Shown: positions 1-7,503, counted from the stretch's first letter. The stretch is DNA of 9,337 bases from Candidatus Equibacterium intestinale (GCA_018064305.1 JAGHVP010000095.1:1-9337); one strand, 5' to 3'. Notes: generated by a model not told the origin, from the letters alone. Made by a program: numbers and translations.

Positions 1-548
1 GGAAGGAGCCTGTTCGTGATGCTGTCCATGATTGTGGGATAATCGCTCCCTTTGAGGTCGGTGCGGCCTATTGTTCCGCACATCAGAGTATCTCCGGTAA
101 AGACAATCTTCGCATCCTGGCAGTAGAGTGAGACACCGCCACGGGTATGGCCTGGTGTGGCAATCGGCCTGATAGATGTGTTGCCGAAGCACACAGGCGC
201 ACCGTCGGCAAGGTCGACCGCATAAGGCACCTGCTTGAACTTGAACTGATAGCGGTCGCCGTCGAAGGCAGATGTGCAGTAGACATACTCATCCACACTG
301 CTGAGGGCGAAAGGCACGTCAAAAGCATTCTGAAGGAATCCCGCCCCGCAGACGTGGTCGTAGTGGCCGTGAGTAGAAACCAATGCCAAAGGTCTGATAC
401 CTTTGGCATTGATGAATTCCACCAGAGAATCTGTCTCTTTCTGGTAGTTGTTTCCGGGATCCACTACAATCCCTTCAAGAGTTTCGTCCCACACTACGTA
501 TGTGTTCTCTTTGAAGGGATTGAAGATGAATCTGGCTACATTCAGCAT
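1..548 (-). CDS. Metallo-beta-lactamase-fold hydrolase, glyoxalase II/YcbL type (3' end cut by window edge)
   Basis: The 182 visible residues form the start of a compact metallo-beta-lactamase-fold enzyme; YcbL-like and short glyoxalase II-like members run to about 210 residues, so only the C-terminal end is missing. The zinc motif THGHYDH gives ligands H60, H62, D64 and H65, followed by H134 in PGHTRGG and D153 in FTGDT; the last conserved His would lie beyond the left edge. The N-terminus (NPFKENTYVVWD) is typical of this group and fixes the ATG at 548. That ATG lies inside the last codons of the upstream dehydrogenase (ATGCTGA, 7-base overlap), which suggests translational coupling. Family members hydrolyse thioesters such as S-lactoylglutathione or related substrates; the substrate here is unknown. 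No signal peptide is seen, so it is probably cytoplasmic. Two perfect inverted repeats lie within its first 170 bases. Confidence 0.9.
   Translation of the reverse strand, partial: MLNVARFIFNPFKENTYVVWDETLEGIVVDPGNNYQKETDSLVEFINAKGIRPLALVSTHGHYDHVCGAGFLQNAFDVPFALSSVDEYVYCTSAFDGDRYQFKFKQVPYAVDLADGAPVCFGNTSIRPIATPGHTRGGVSLYCQDAKIVFTGDTLMCGTIGRTDLKGSDYPTIMDSITNRLL
381..411. repeat. Perfect 13-bp inverted repeat, 5-base loop, inside the hydrolase gene
   Basis: The arms CAATGCCAAAGGT (381-393) and ACCTTTGGCATTG (399-411) are exact reverse complements around CTGAT. In the mRNA this makes a stable hairpin over codons 46-56 of the hydrolase. It is not followed by a T-run and lies inside an intact reading frame, so it does not look like a terminator. 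Its function, if any, is unknown. Confidence 0.8.
467..522. repeat. Perfect 12-bp inverted repeat, 32-base spacer, near the hydrolase start
   Basis: The arms CAATCCCTTCAA (467-478) and TTGAAGGGATTG (511-522) are exact reverse complements. They lie in codons 9-28 of the hydrolase, 56 bases upstream (in transcript order) of the 381-411 hairpin. They could pair in the transcript and affect translation of this overlapping gene. Confidence 0.7.
542..548 (-). promoter_or_regulatory. ATGCTGA overlap between dehydrogenase stop and hydrolase start
   Basis: The hydrolase ATG (548-546) precedes the dehydrogenase TGA (544-542) by one base in a different frame, so the genes overlap by seven bases. Translation of the hydrolase is likely to depend on ribosomes finishing the dehydrogenase. 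Confidence 0.8.
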
Positions 549-1819
549 AGCTTGTCTGAATTAGCGAGTAAGTATTCCTCTGCCTCGACACTCCAGAGAC
601 CGTTGTGCGCCGCACAGATCTCTGCGAGCTTGGCATATACAGGATTGGTCTTCCCTTTCTCTGCGAATTCGGCGATGGGTGTGAGAGGCATCTCTACATG
701 TGTATAGATGAGCTTCTTTCCACCGGGGATTGAAGGCAGGTTGAGGGTGGTTTCAATTACAGCATTGAGACCGCCCACGTGAGTGACAAGACCTGCAGGG
801 TCCATACCCTTGCCCATAAGATGCAGAGCCTCTTTCATATCATCTGTGTTTCCGCCGCTTGTACCCACAACGTGTGTGAAAGCATAGTGGACGTTATAGA
901 AGTTGAAAGGAGCCTTGAAATCTGAACGGCCGGGACCAGAGAAGAAGTTGAGGCAGCCGTCGAACGCAAGGATCGAATCGGCCTGCTCTACTACTGCAGC
1001 AACAGGAGCCATCACAACAACCTCGTCGTAGCCGTCGCCGCCAGAAATCTCGCGGAGCGTCTCGACTGGGTTCTCTACTGCACCGGTGTTGACATATCTG
1101 AGGTCGATTCCGCGGCTTGCAGCAAACTCTTTTGTATAGAGGGAAGCTGCACGGTCGAGACGGGTCTGGTCGATATCAGTTACAACGAACAGTGAGGGAT
1201 GACGGTCTTCACGGTTCAGCACATAGTTGATGCATGCAAGTCCCATGGGGCCGACACCTGCAAGAAGGGCCATCTTACCGTTTTCCTTGATCTCCATCTG
1301 GTGGACATAAGAACCGGGAGTCGTGTGGTAGCAGGCATGCATTGCACCGACCACGCAGCTCAGAGGCTCGCTGAGTGAAGCGGGATAGAAACCTTCACCT
1401 TTGTAGGGAAGAAGGCAACCCATTTCCATAACCTCTTTGGGAACGACAACATAAGTCGAGTCACCGCCGATATTATGATAAGAATAACCGGGAGCTGAAA
1501 GGATGCCTACAGGGCCTCCTTCATAGTTCATTGCAGGCTGGATGGAGAATTTGTCACCCGGCTTGAACTGGCTCTGCCATTTTGCACCTACCTCTACTAT
1601 CTCACCGGCAAACTCATGGCCGATGATGACGGGGTTAACTGCGCAGTTGTCGGGAACACGTTTGTGCTCGGGTCCCTGGTGAGCAGCTTTGTATGATGAC
1701 ATGCAGATGCTGTCGCACACCACCTTGGCAAGAATTTCATCATCCTTTATCTGGGGAAGTTCGAATTCCTCGAGACGGAGGTCGTCTTTGCCGTATAATC
1801 TGACTGCTTTAGTTTTCAT
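542..1819 (-). CDS. Zinc-dependent polyol/ketose-phosphate dehydrogenase, YggP / L-sorbose-1-phosphate reductase-like
   Basis: This 425-residue medium-chain dehydrogenase has catalytic zinc residues C39, H68-E69 (GHEFAG) and E151 (SEPLSCVVGA). A Rossmann nucleotide-binding turn GVGPMG lies at 188-193, and D215 sits where NAD-preferring enzymes carry an acid. It lacks the four-cysteine structural zinc lobe found in many alcohol dehydrogenases. From memory, the length and segments such as HVVGTSGGNTDDMKEA and LNLPSIPGGKKLIY closely match E. coli YggP and the SorE-type L-sorbose-1-phosphate reductases. That points to interconversion of a polyol phosphate and a ketose 1-phosphate, though substrate cannot be read from sequence. 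The ATG at 1819 follows the aldolase/SDR stop by 24 AT-rich bases with no Shine-Dalgarno sequence. Its neighbour is an aldolase, consistent with a sugar-phosphate catabolic step. The stop codon TGA overlaps the next gene. Confidence 0.88.
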   Translation of the reverse strand: MKTKAVRLYGKDDLRLEEFELPQIKDDEILAKVVCDSICMSSYKAAHQGPEHKRVPDNCAVNPVIIGHEFAGEIVEVGAKWQSQFKPGDKFSIQPAMNYEGGPVGILSAPGYSYHNIGGDSTYVVVPKEVMEMGCLLPYKGEGFYPASLSEPLSCVVGAMHACYHTTPGSYVHQMEIKENGKMALLAGVGPMGLACINYVLNREDRHPSLFVVTDIDQTRLDRAASLYTKEFAASRGIDLRYVNTGAVENPVETLREISGGDGYDEVVVMAPVAAVVEQADSILAFDGCLNFFSGPGRSDFKAPFNFYNVHYAFTHVVGTSGGNTDDMKEALHLMGKGMDPAGLVTHVGGLNAVIETTLNLPSIPGGKKLIYTHVEMPLTPIAEFAEKGKTNPVYAKLAEICAAHNGLWSVEAEEYLLANSDKLC

Positions 1820-1843
1820 ATTGTTTGATATTATTCAAGATTA

Positions 1844-3805
1844 CTATTTAAGCATTACCTGACCGCCGGTGATAGGCAGGGCCTGTCCGGTCTCACCTGT
1901 CTGCTCTACAAGGTAGAGAACTCCCTTTGTAACATCCTTGGGAGTGCAGCCCTTGTGCATGGGTACCTTTGAAAGATAATACTCGCGTACGTCTTCCACA
2001 GTCTTGGCACCGGGCACCTTGCCTGCATTGAGATACTGTACATATAGACCTTTCACAGGGTCGCTCCACAGCGGACCGTCAAGGAAGTTGCCGGGGCATA
2101 TTCCGTTGACCTTGATGCGGTAGGGAGCAAGTTCGAGTGCGAAAGACTGGACAAGGCCGAGACCGCCGAACTTGCTGCCTGCGTATGCAAAGTTTGCCTT
2201 GCTGCCTTCCAGACCGCTCTTTGAGTTGATCTGGATGATGTCACCGTAATACTCGGGGTCGTATTTTGTCTGAGCCTTCATCACGGGAGCAACAACCTTT
2301 GCGCAATAGAAGAATCCGTTGTAGTTGATCTTTGTCACAAACTCGAACTTCTGGGGAACCATCTGGGTGAGGTCACCGGCGATTGCGATACCGGCATTAC
2401 TTACAAATGCATCGATGCAACCGAAGTTCACAACAGTGTCCTTTACAAGGGCGGCGAGGCAGCCGATGTCTGTCACGTCTGTCTTGAAGAATGTAACACG
2501 GTTGTTTTTGCAGATGGAATTCAGGTTGTCAACCGTTGCATTGCCGGTAACTTCGTTAAGGTCGGCAACAACCACGTTGGCACCTTCCTCAACAAGGCAG
2601 CGTGCAATACCTTCGCCGAATCCCTGTGCTGCACCGGTCACGATGAACACTTTGTTTTCTGCGCGGCCCTTGTTGCCGGCTGCGCATACCTTGCGGCGGT
2701 AGTTCTCCACCTCCCAGTTGTCGATGAAGTCTATCTGTTTCTGAGTCATGGGATGCTCACCACCGAACGCCTGTGCGTACCACGCAACCTTCAGGCAGTC
2801 TGTGAAGACCTCTGCAATGATGCCGGCACCTTTGGCGCTGTCACCCACGCAGAGAAGACCGATATTCTTGATAGCGATAACTTTGGGAGTATAGCCCTTT
2901 TCAGCTACGTATTTTTCAATTGCAGCTTCGGCTTTCTTCAGAACATCCTCTTTATCAGCACCTGCAACATAAATGTAAGATGACTTGCAGTATACAATCC
3001 CATCGGGAGTGAAAGGAGCCGAGATGGCCTTGAATGCCGCCTTGCTCTCGATGAAGCTGTCTACAAGAGCATTCTTCACCACGCGGATGACCTTCAGGCC
3101 GCGGCCTTCCCTGCTAAGCATCGAGCGGATTGCAGGCACAACCTCAGTTGCGCAGTCACACACTGCCGTGGGGGTAAGGTCAGCCTCTTCGGTGCGGGCG
3201 CCTATCTTTGCAAGCATATCGGCATATATGGCATCGATTTCCTCAACCGTGTCGGCACCTACGAAAACACCGTGGTTCTGGAGCATGATTACCTTAGGCT
3301 CGTACCCTTTCGCCTTCTTGAACTTGCAGATTTCATCATATACTTTCTTGAAAAGCACATAACCGGGATCGGTGTAGGCAATGAAGAGAGCATCTTCACC
3401 GAAAAGTGAGGCACACTCTGCCTTTGCATTCTTCGAGCACATCACACCGTTTACAAGTGTGGGATGGAGATGAACCACATATTTTGCGCTCATCGCATTG
3501 TGCAGGGAAGTCTCTACAGAGGGACGGCGGTCGCGGGTGATGCAGGCAGCTGCCAGATCATCCTTCACCTGAGCCTCGCGCTCTGCAGCATCGGCACTGT
3601 ATTTCTTCTCCCCCATAGGGTTGAGCTTGCTGCGGTCAAGCACAGCAAAGCCGTCTTCGGTTATGGTGGCAAGGGCATGCCCGCTTGCCTTCACCCAGAG
3701 TTTTTCAGAATCTTTATAAGAGGTGTTGCCGCCGCCTGCAATAACAAAACGGCTGTCGCTGCCGTAACGGCGCGAAACCTCTATCAGTTTGTCAATTTCT
3801 TTCAT
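1844..3805 (-). CDS. Bifunctional class II aldolase / short-chain dehydrogenase (YuxG/RhaEW-like)
   Basis: This is a 653-residue two-domain protein. The N-terminal class II aldolase domain (about 1-230) has a phosphate-binding GGGNTSYK at 24-31, KASG at 39-42, E98 in the catalytic acid position, and zinc ligands H112 and H114 (VHLHP) and H178 (QNHG). A middle segment (about 235-380) links to a classical SDR domain (about 385-653) with cofactor motif TGAAQGFG at 390-397, NAG at 470-472, catalytic S528, and Y541/K545 (YAGSK). The same architecture occurs in B. subtilis YuxG (RhaEW), where rhamnulose 1-phosphate is cleaved to dihydroxyacetone phosphate and L-lactaldehyde, which the SDR domain oxidises. 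No rhamnose isomerase or kinase is visible, so another ketose 1-phosphate is equally possible. The start overlaps the PHP stop by one base (TAATG). All catalytic residues appear intact. Confidence 0.9.
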   Translation of the reverse strand: MKEIDKLIEVSRRYGSDSRFVIAGGGNTSYKDSEKLWVKASGHALATITEDGFAVLDRSKLNPMGEKKYSADAAEREAQVKDDLAAACITRDRRPSVETSLHNAMSAKYVVHLHPTLVNGVMCSKNAKAECASLFGEDALFIAYTDPGYVLFKKVYDEICKFKKAKGYEPKVIMLQNHGVFVGADTVEEIDAIYADMLAKIGARTEEADLTPTAVCDCATEVVPAIRSMLSREGRGLKVIRVVKNALVDSFIESKAAFKAISAPFTPDGIVYCKSSYIYVAGADKEDVLKKAEAAIEKYVAEKGYTPKVIAIKNIGLLCVGDSAKGAGIIAEVFTDCLKVAWYAQAFGGEHPMTQKQIDFIDNWEVENYRRKVCAAGNKGRAENKVFIVTGAAQGFGEGIARCLVEEGANVVVADLNEVTGNATVDNLNSICKNNRVTFFKTDVTDIGCLAALVKDTVVNFGCIDAFVSNAGIAIAGDLTQMVPQKFEFVTKINYNGFFYCAKVVAPVMKAQTKYDPEYYGDIIQINSKSGLEGSKANFAYAGSKFGGLGLVQSFALELAPYRIKVNGICPGNFLDGPLWSDPVKGLYVQYLNAGKVPGAKTVEDVREYYLSKVPMHKGCTPKDVTKGVLYLVEQTGETGQALPITGGQVMLK

Positions 3806-3807
3806 TA
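3803..3807 (-). promoter_or_regulatory. TAATG stop-start overlap between PHP and aldolase/SDR genes
   Basis: The PHP stop TAA (3807-3805) and the aldolase/SDR ATG (3805-3803) share one base. Here the downstream start is well supported, because the aldolase domain begins within the first residues. The two proteins are probably made in coupled amounts. Confidence 0.8.
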
Positions 3808-4998
3808 TAGGATAACCTCTTTGATAAGTATGTCACCCAGAGCCACATATTCATCGCGCTTCGCGAGGTCGGGATTGCCCTCTGCGTCGAGGTAGCCCGG
3901 CTTGCCCTGTGATTTAAGATACTGATGCGCAGCAGTGATGCATGCACCTTTGTAATTGAGTTCCTTAAGCAGAGGAGTAAGGTCCACCCCACCGCGTGCG
4001 GCAAGCTTGACCGGCTCCATAGCAGGAGTGTTGTGCTCACTTCCGAAAGTGACCACAAAGCCTTCGTTCCAGAGATATCCGGCATATTTTTCAAGAACCT
4101 CAACGCTGTTGCGTGTAGTGATGAATTCAACACTGTAGAAGCCTCTCTCTTTCAAAGTCTTTGCTGCTTTGGGCAGATCACCTTCAAAATCGGTGAAACC
4201 ACCTTTCGCATCATCGGCCAGGAAAGGATATGTGGGAATGCCACCTGCTGCAAGGATGATGCTGCGGACAGTCTGCATAGGCAGGAATGCCTTCGGGTCC
4301 TCTGCCACAAAGGCGGCACCGCCGGCTTTGAGAAGATTACCGCGGATTTCATTCTCAACCTTGGCGTCGCATGTCACATCGCTCTTGAGCTCCTTACCGC
4401 CGAACAGCTTAGTATAGAAAGCTTTCTGAGCTTCTGCATCGGGATACAGACGGCACACTTCCATACGGATTGCCTTGGCAAGATGGCGCTCGCGCACTGA
4501 ACCTTTTGTAAGGTTGGTCTTGATTGTCTCGAAATCGAATGATGCATCAACCCCGAGAGACTTGAAGAGGTCAGCCACCTTTGCACACATTGCCGCAACC
4601 TGGAGGTTGCTTTCATTGCGTACAGAAGCAAGCTGCTCTGCAGGAGTGCCTGAAAGGATTACGGGGAATGCCATGCCCTTGCCGCTCAGATATGTACGTC
4701 CGGGGTTGTTGGGGTCATTCACGCGTACGCCTGCAGCCTGGTCTTCGCTGTTGAGAGAGATGAACTCGATGTTGAAGAGAGGATAGAGCTTGCGTGCACG
4801 GGTCTCTTTGTTCCACTCCTCATATCCGTCCATAGAATAGAAGTCATTGATACCAATGACTTTGACGCCCTGCTCAGCGGCCATGTCGGCAGCCTGGGGA
4901 ATGCCTGTGAAGGCACTGAACGAATATGGAGTATGGAGATGGGCATTTACATCCACCATCTCCATACCACAATTCTTTTTATTTCTGCAACAAGCCAT
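3805..4998 (-). CDS. Divergent PHP-domain protein (putative metal-dependent phosphoesterase), function unknown
   Basis: This 397-residue protein carries a PHP fold of the TrpH/RNase AM type. The first metal motif is intact (H20-L-H22 in NAHLHTPYS), E78 (NIEF) matches the usual Gly-x-Glu position, RHLAKAI at 171-177 matches the conserved His-x-Ala helix segment, and GSEHN at 319-323 matches the last Asp/His pair. Two ligands are replaced: the usual TDH reads NDF at 51-53, and the usual AHP reads TYPF at 256-259. It may therefore bind fewer metals or act on an unusual substrate. The start is uncertain. ATG 4998 overlaps the E1 stop (TAATG), but the first 11 codons are AT-rich and Cys-rich like a leader, and Met12 (4965) or Met14 (4959) directly precede the PHP domain. 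A hairpin covers those two codons. Its position between E1 and the aldolase suggests a role in the same pathway. Confidence 0.8.
   Translation of the reverse strand: MACCRNKKNCGMEMVDVNAHLHTPYSFSAFTGIPQAADMAAEQGVKVIGINDFYSMDGYEEWNKETRARKLYPLFNIEFISLNSEDQAAGVRVNDPNNPGRTYLSGKGMAFPVILSGTPAEQLASVRNESNLQVAAMCAKVADLFKSLGVDASFDFETIKTNLTKGSVRERHLAKAIRMEVCRLYPDAEAQKAFYTKLFGGKELKSDVTCDAKVENEIRGNLLKAGGAAFVAEDPKAFLPMQTVRSIILAAGGIPTYPFLADDAKGGFTDFEGDLPKAAKTLKERGFYSVEFITTRNSVEVLEKYAGYLWNEGFVVTFGSEHNTPAMEPVKLAARGGVDLTPLLKELNYKGACITAAHQYLKSQGKPGYLDAEGNPDLAKRDEYVALGDILIKEVIL
4841..4862. repeat. Perfect 9-bp inverted repeat, 4-base loop, in the PHP gene
   Basis: The arms AAGTCATTG (4841-4849) and CAATGACTT (4854-4862) flank ATAC within the codons for VIGIND, next to the altered metal motif. 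This length is close to what chance allows in a window of this size, so I attach little weight to it. Confidence 0.5.
4931..4967. repeat. Perfect 12-bp inverted repeat forming a hairpin over alternative PHP start codons
   Basis: The arms GTATGGAGATGG (4931-4942) and CCATCTCCATAC (4956-4967) are exact reverse complements with a 13-base loop. In the mRNA the 5' arm contains the AUG codons of Met12 and Met14, and the 3' arm encodes the HLH metal motif. If the PHP protein starts at Met12 or Met14, folding would hide the start codon. If it starts at 4998, the hairpin lies 31 bases into the coding sequence. Confidence 0.75.
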
Positions 4999-5000
4999 TA
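4996..5000 (-). promoter_or_regulatory. TAATG stop-start overlap between E1 and PHP genes
   Basis: The E1 stop TAA (5000-4998) and the PHP candidate ATG (4998-4996) share one base. Such overlaps usually reflect translational coupling by terminating ribosomes. This supports the upstream PHP start, against the AT-rich, leader-like character of the next 33 bases. Confidence 0.65.
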
Positions 5001-7472
5001 GATACCAGCTTTAGCGCGGCGTACAAGTTCCGCGTTGGTGAGGTTTGCTGTAGGAGTATAACCTGCTATAGGAGCGATCTTCTCGTGATATGCATCGAGG
5101 AACCACTCGGGCTGAGGGAAGAATGCCTCTTCGAGCTCGTGGCAGGGGGTGATCCAGTTGCGGCTGCCGAGAACAACGGGAGCTGCATCGAGATAATCGA
5201 AGCACATGCTTGCGATGTTTGCTGCAAGGTCGTTCAGGAAGCTTCCGCGGGCGGTTGCGTCACCTGCAACGATGATCTTGCCGGTCTTCTTGACAGACTC
5301 GATAACCTTGTCGTAGTTGAAAGGAACGAGGCTTCGTGCGTCGATGATCTCTGCTGAGATACCTTTTTCTGCGAACAGGTCAGCTGCCTTGGTGGCACGG
5401 TAGAGAGTTGCACCGATAGAGAGGATTGTAACATCCTTACCTTCGCGCTTGATGTCGGGCTCACCGATGGGGATTTCGTAATACTCTTTGGGAACACCGC
5501 CTTTGTGGAACTCCTCGCCCTTGCCGTAGATACGCTGGCTCTCGAAGAAGATGACAGGGTCAGTGCCCTGGAGGGCTGCATTCATAAGACCTTTGGCATC
5601 ATAAGGAGTTGCAGGGAAGACAACTTTCAGACCCGGGATATGGGTGCAGAGAGATGTCCAGTCCTGGCTGTGCTGAGCACCGTATTTGCTGCCGACTGAT
5701 ACGCGTACAACAACAGGCATCTTGAGGATGTTTCCTGACATTGCCTGCCACTTGGGAAGCTGGTTGAACACCTCGTCACCGCAGCAGCCGAGGAAGTCGC
5801 AGTACATGATCTCGGGAATTACACGGCCACCGCACATTGCATAACCGATTGCAGTGCCGATGATGGCTGCCTCACTGATAGGTGAGTTGAACAGACGGTG
5901 GTAAGGGAGAGCCTCTGTAAGACCGCGGTATACAGCGAATGCACCGCCCCAGTCACGGTTCTCCTCACCGTATGCGATGAGGGATGCATCTTTATAGAAA
6001 CGGTCAACGACTGCCTCGAACAAAGCGTCTTTGATACCGAATGTCTTGATAGCGCTGAAAGGTTTGCCGTTTTCGTCAAATGCGAAACGCTCCTTGGTAG
6101 CGAGCTGTTTTACTCTGGGGTTCTCTTCCATAGGATGGTTGACCTCAGGTTTTGCATCGCTCATAGAGTCGACGCTCTGGTTTGAGAACATCATCTCGCC
6201 CAGGAGCTCACTCTCCTTGACAAGGTCCATACGGGGAGAAACCTCCAGGTCGATGGCAAGCTTGTACATTTCGAAGATAATGCTCTGCTGTTTTGCGCAG
6301 ATCTCTTCGAGTTCCTTCTTAGTAGCAACTTTAGCCTCGACGAGCTTGTCTCCGAAGCACTTGATGCAGTCGATCTCTTTCCATGCCTCCATCTCTTCAG
6401 GAGTACGGTAAGTAGATGCATCTGAAGGTGAGTGACCTGCATAGCGGTAAGTAACGATATCGAGCAATGCGGGACCTTTCTTCTCTGCGAGGAGGGCGAG
6501 TTTGCGGCGGAAGCCGTCGATAACTGCGAGAGGGTTGTAACCGTCTACGCGCTCAGCGTGCATTGAATCGGGGTTGAAGCCGGCACCGATGCGTGCTGCG
6601 AAGTTGTAGCCTTCAGTCTCGCCTCTTGTCTGGCCGCCCATTGCATACTGGTTGTCCATGATGCTGAAGAGAACAGGCAGACCGCCTTTCATATCACCTT
6701 CCCAGAGCTGTGTGAACTGGTCCATAGATGCGAAGGTCATACCTTCCATGACGGGACCGCGTCCGAGTGAACCGTCACCGAGGTTGGCAACTACCACACC
6801 TTTCTTGCGGTTTACTTTCTTATAGAGGGCAGCACCTACTGCGATAGAACCGCTGCCGCCTACGATTGCATTGTTGGGATAGATTCCGAAAGGAGTGAAG
6901 AAAGTATGCATACTTCCGCCGAGACCTTTATTGAAACCTGTTGTACGTGCAAAAATCTCTGCCATTGCTCCGTAAAGGAGGAAGTGCATTCCAAGATCCT
7001 TCACGCTGCCGCCCTTGAAGCCTTTCTTTGCAACCTCGAGGGTCTTGCCGCCCCAGAACTCTTCCATGATCTTGGTAAGTTCTGCGTCGCTGAGGATTTC
7101 GATTGAACGGAGGCCTTTTGCAAGGATTTCACCGTGGCTGCGGTGGCTGCCGAAGATGAAGTCGTCTGTTGTGAGGTTGTATGCCATACCTACAGCAGCT
7201 GCCTCCTGACCCATTGAAAGGTGGGCGGGACCCGGGTTGTTGTATTCAACACCGCAGTAGCCGCCGGTAGTCTTCACTGAGTTCAACATTGTCTCGAACT
7301 CACGGATGGTGTACATATCACGGTAGATATGCTTGAGGTCTTCTTTAGTGAAGTTCTTCTCTTTGAGTTCGTCTTTGATTGTCTTGTTGTACTGATTGAC
7401 CGGAATGGGAGCAATCTTTACTTCGCCTGCTGATCTGAGAAACTTAGGATCTGCAAATTGTGATTTTGGCAT
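4998..7472 (-). CDS. Fused alpha-beta E1 of a 2-oxoacid dehydrogenase complex (thiamine diphosphate)
   Basis: This 824-residue protein joins E1 alpha (about 40-420) to E1 beta (about 476-824) through a polar linker. It would decarboxylate a 2-oxoacid and pass the acyl group to lipoyl-E2. Alpha features are HRSHG at 110-114, GLGGSMH at 183-189, the thiamine-diphosphate motif GDG at 232-234 ending at D273-N274, and RYAGHSPSD at 343-351. Beta features are the active-site Glu E533 (SPISEAAIIG), H601 (GAQHSQDW), and the C-terminal transketolase-like domain from about 680. It is longer than ordinary fusions of about 650-700 residues. There is an extra N-terminal stretch, roughly 40 added residues between the His motif and GGSMH (about 121-180), and about 12 extra residues inside the thiamine motif (about 252-264). 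The specific substrate (pyruvate, acetoin or branched-chain oxoacid) cannot be decided. The ATG at 7472 follows E3 by 31 AT-rich bases. Confidence 0.92.
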   Translation of the reverse strand: MPKSQFADPKFLRSAGEVKIAPIPVNQYNKTIKDELKEKNFTKEDLKHIYRDMYTIREFETMLNSVKTTGGYCGVEYNNPGPAHLSMGQEAAAVGMAYNLTTDDFIFGSHRSHGEILAKGLRSIEILSDAELTKIMEEFWGGKTLEVAKKGFKGGSVKDLGMHFLLYGAMAEIFARTTGFNKGLGGSMHTFFTPFGIYPNNAIVGGSGSIAVGAALYKKVNRKKGVVVANLGDGSLGRGPVMEGMTFASMDQFTQLWEGDMKGGLPVLFSIMDNQYAMGGQTRGETEGYNFAARIGAGFNPDSMHAERVDGYNPLAVIDGFRRKLALLAEKKGPALLDIVTYRYAGHSPSDASTYRTPEEMEAWKEIDCIKCFGDKLVEAKVATKKELEEICAKQQSIIFEMYKLAIDLEVSPRMDLVKESELLGEMMFSNQSVDSMSDAKPEVNHPMEENPRVKQLATKERFAFDENGKPFSAIKTFGIKDALFEAVVDRFYKDASLIAYGEENRDWGGAFAVYRGLTEALPYHRLFNSPISEAAIIGTAIGYAMCGGRVIPEIMYCDFLGCCGDEVFNQLPKWQAMSGNILKMPVVVRVSVGSKYGAQHSQDWTSLCTHIPGLKVVFPATPYDAKGLMNAALQGTDPVIFFESQRIYGKGEEFHKGGVPKEYYEIPIGEPDIKREGKDVTILSIGATLYRATKAADLFAEKGISAEIIDARSLVPFNYDKVIESVKKTGKIIVAGDATARGSFLNDLAANIASMCFDYLDAAPVVLGSRNWITPCHELEEAFFPQPEWFLDAYHEKIAPIAGYTPTANLTNAELVRRAKAGI

Positions 7473-7503
7473 GATTCAAATATTTATGTTGTTATTTATT
7501 CTG
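7473..7503 (-). promoter_or_regulatory. AT-rich leader upstream of E1
   Basis: This 31-base gap is the longest intergenic stretch in the window. It is strongly AT-rich with no purine-rich Shine-Dalgarno sequence, a pattern common in Bacteroidota. No TAnnTTTG promoter element or terminator hairpin is seen, so E1 is most likely transcribed from an upstream operon promoter. Confidence 0.5.

Noticed and set aside
147..707. 186-codon open frame on the plus strand
   Set aside because: Antisense to the hydrolase and dehydrogenase genes, both supported by catalytic motifs; no domain is visible in the plus-strand product.
3668..3689. Imperfect palindrome around GGCATGCC in the aldolase/SDR gene
   Set aside because: The arms are only 6 bp and need a bulge; coding constraint and chance explain it.
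3925..4500. 191-codon open frame on the plus strand
   Set aside because: Antisense shadow of the PHP gene with no recognisable protein features.
4595..4610. 7-bp palindrome GCAACCT-GG-AGGTTGC in the PHP gene
   Set aside because: Short, within coding sequence, and within what chance produces in 9 kb.
7473..7503. Possible promoter or riboswitch before E1
   Set aside because: Only 31 bases, no TAnnTTTG element, and no foldable aptamer-sized region; an AT-rich operon leader is enough to explain it.
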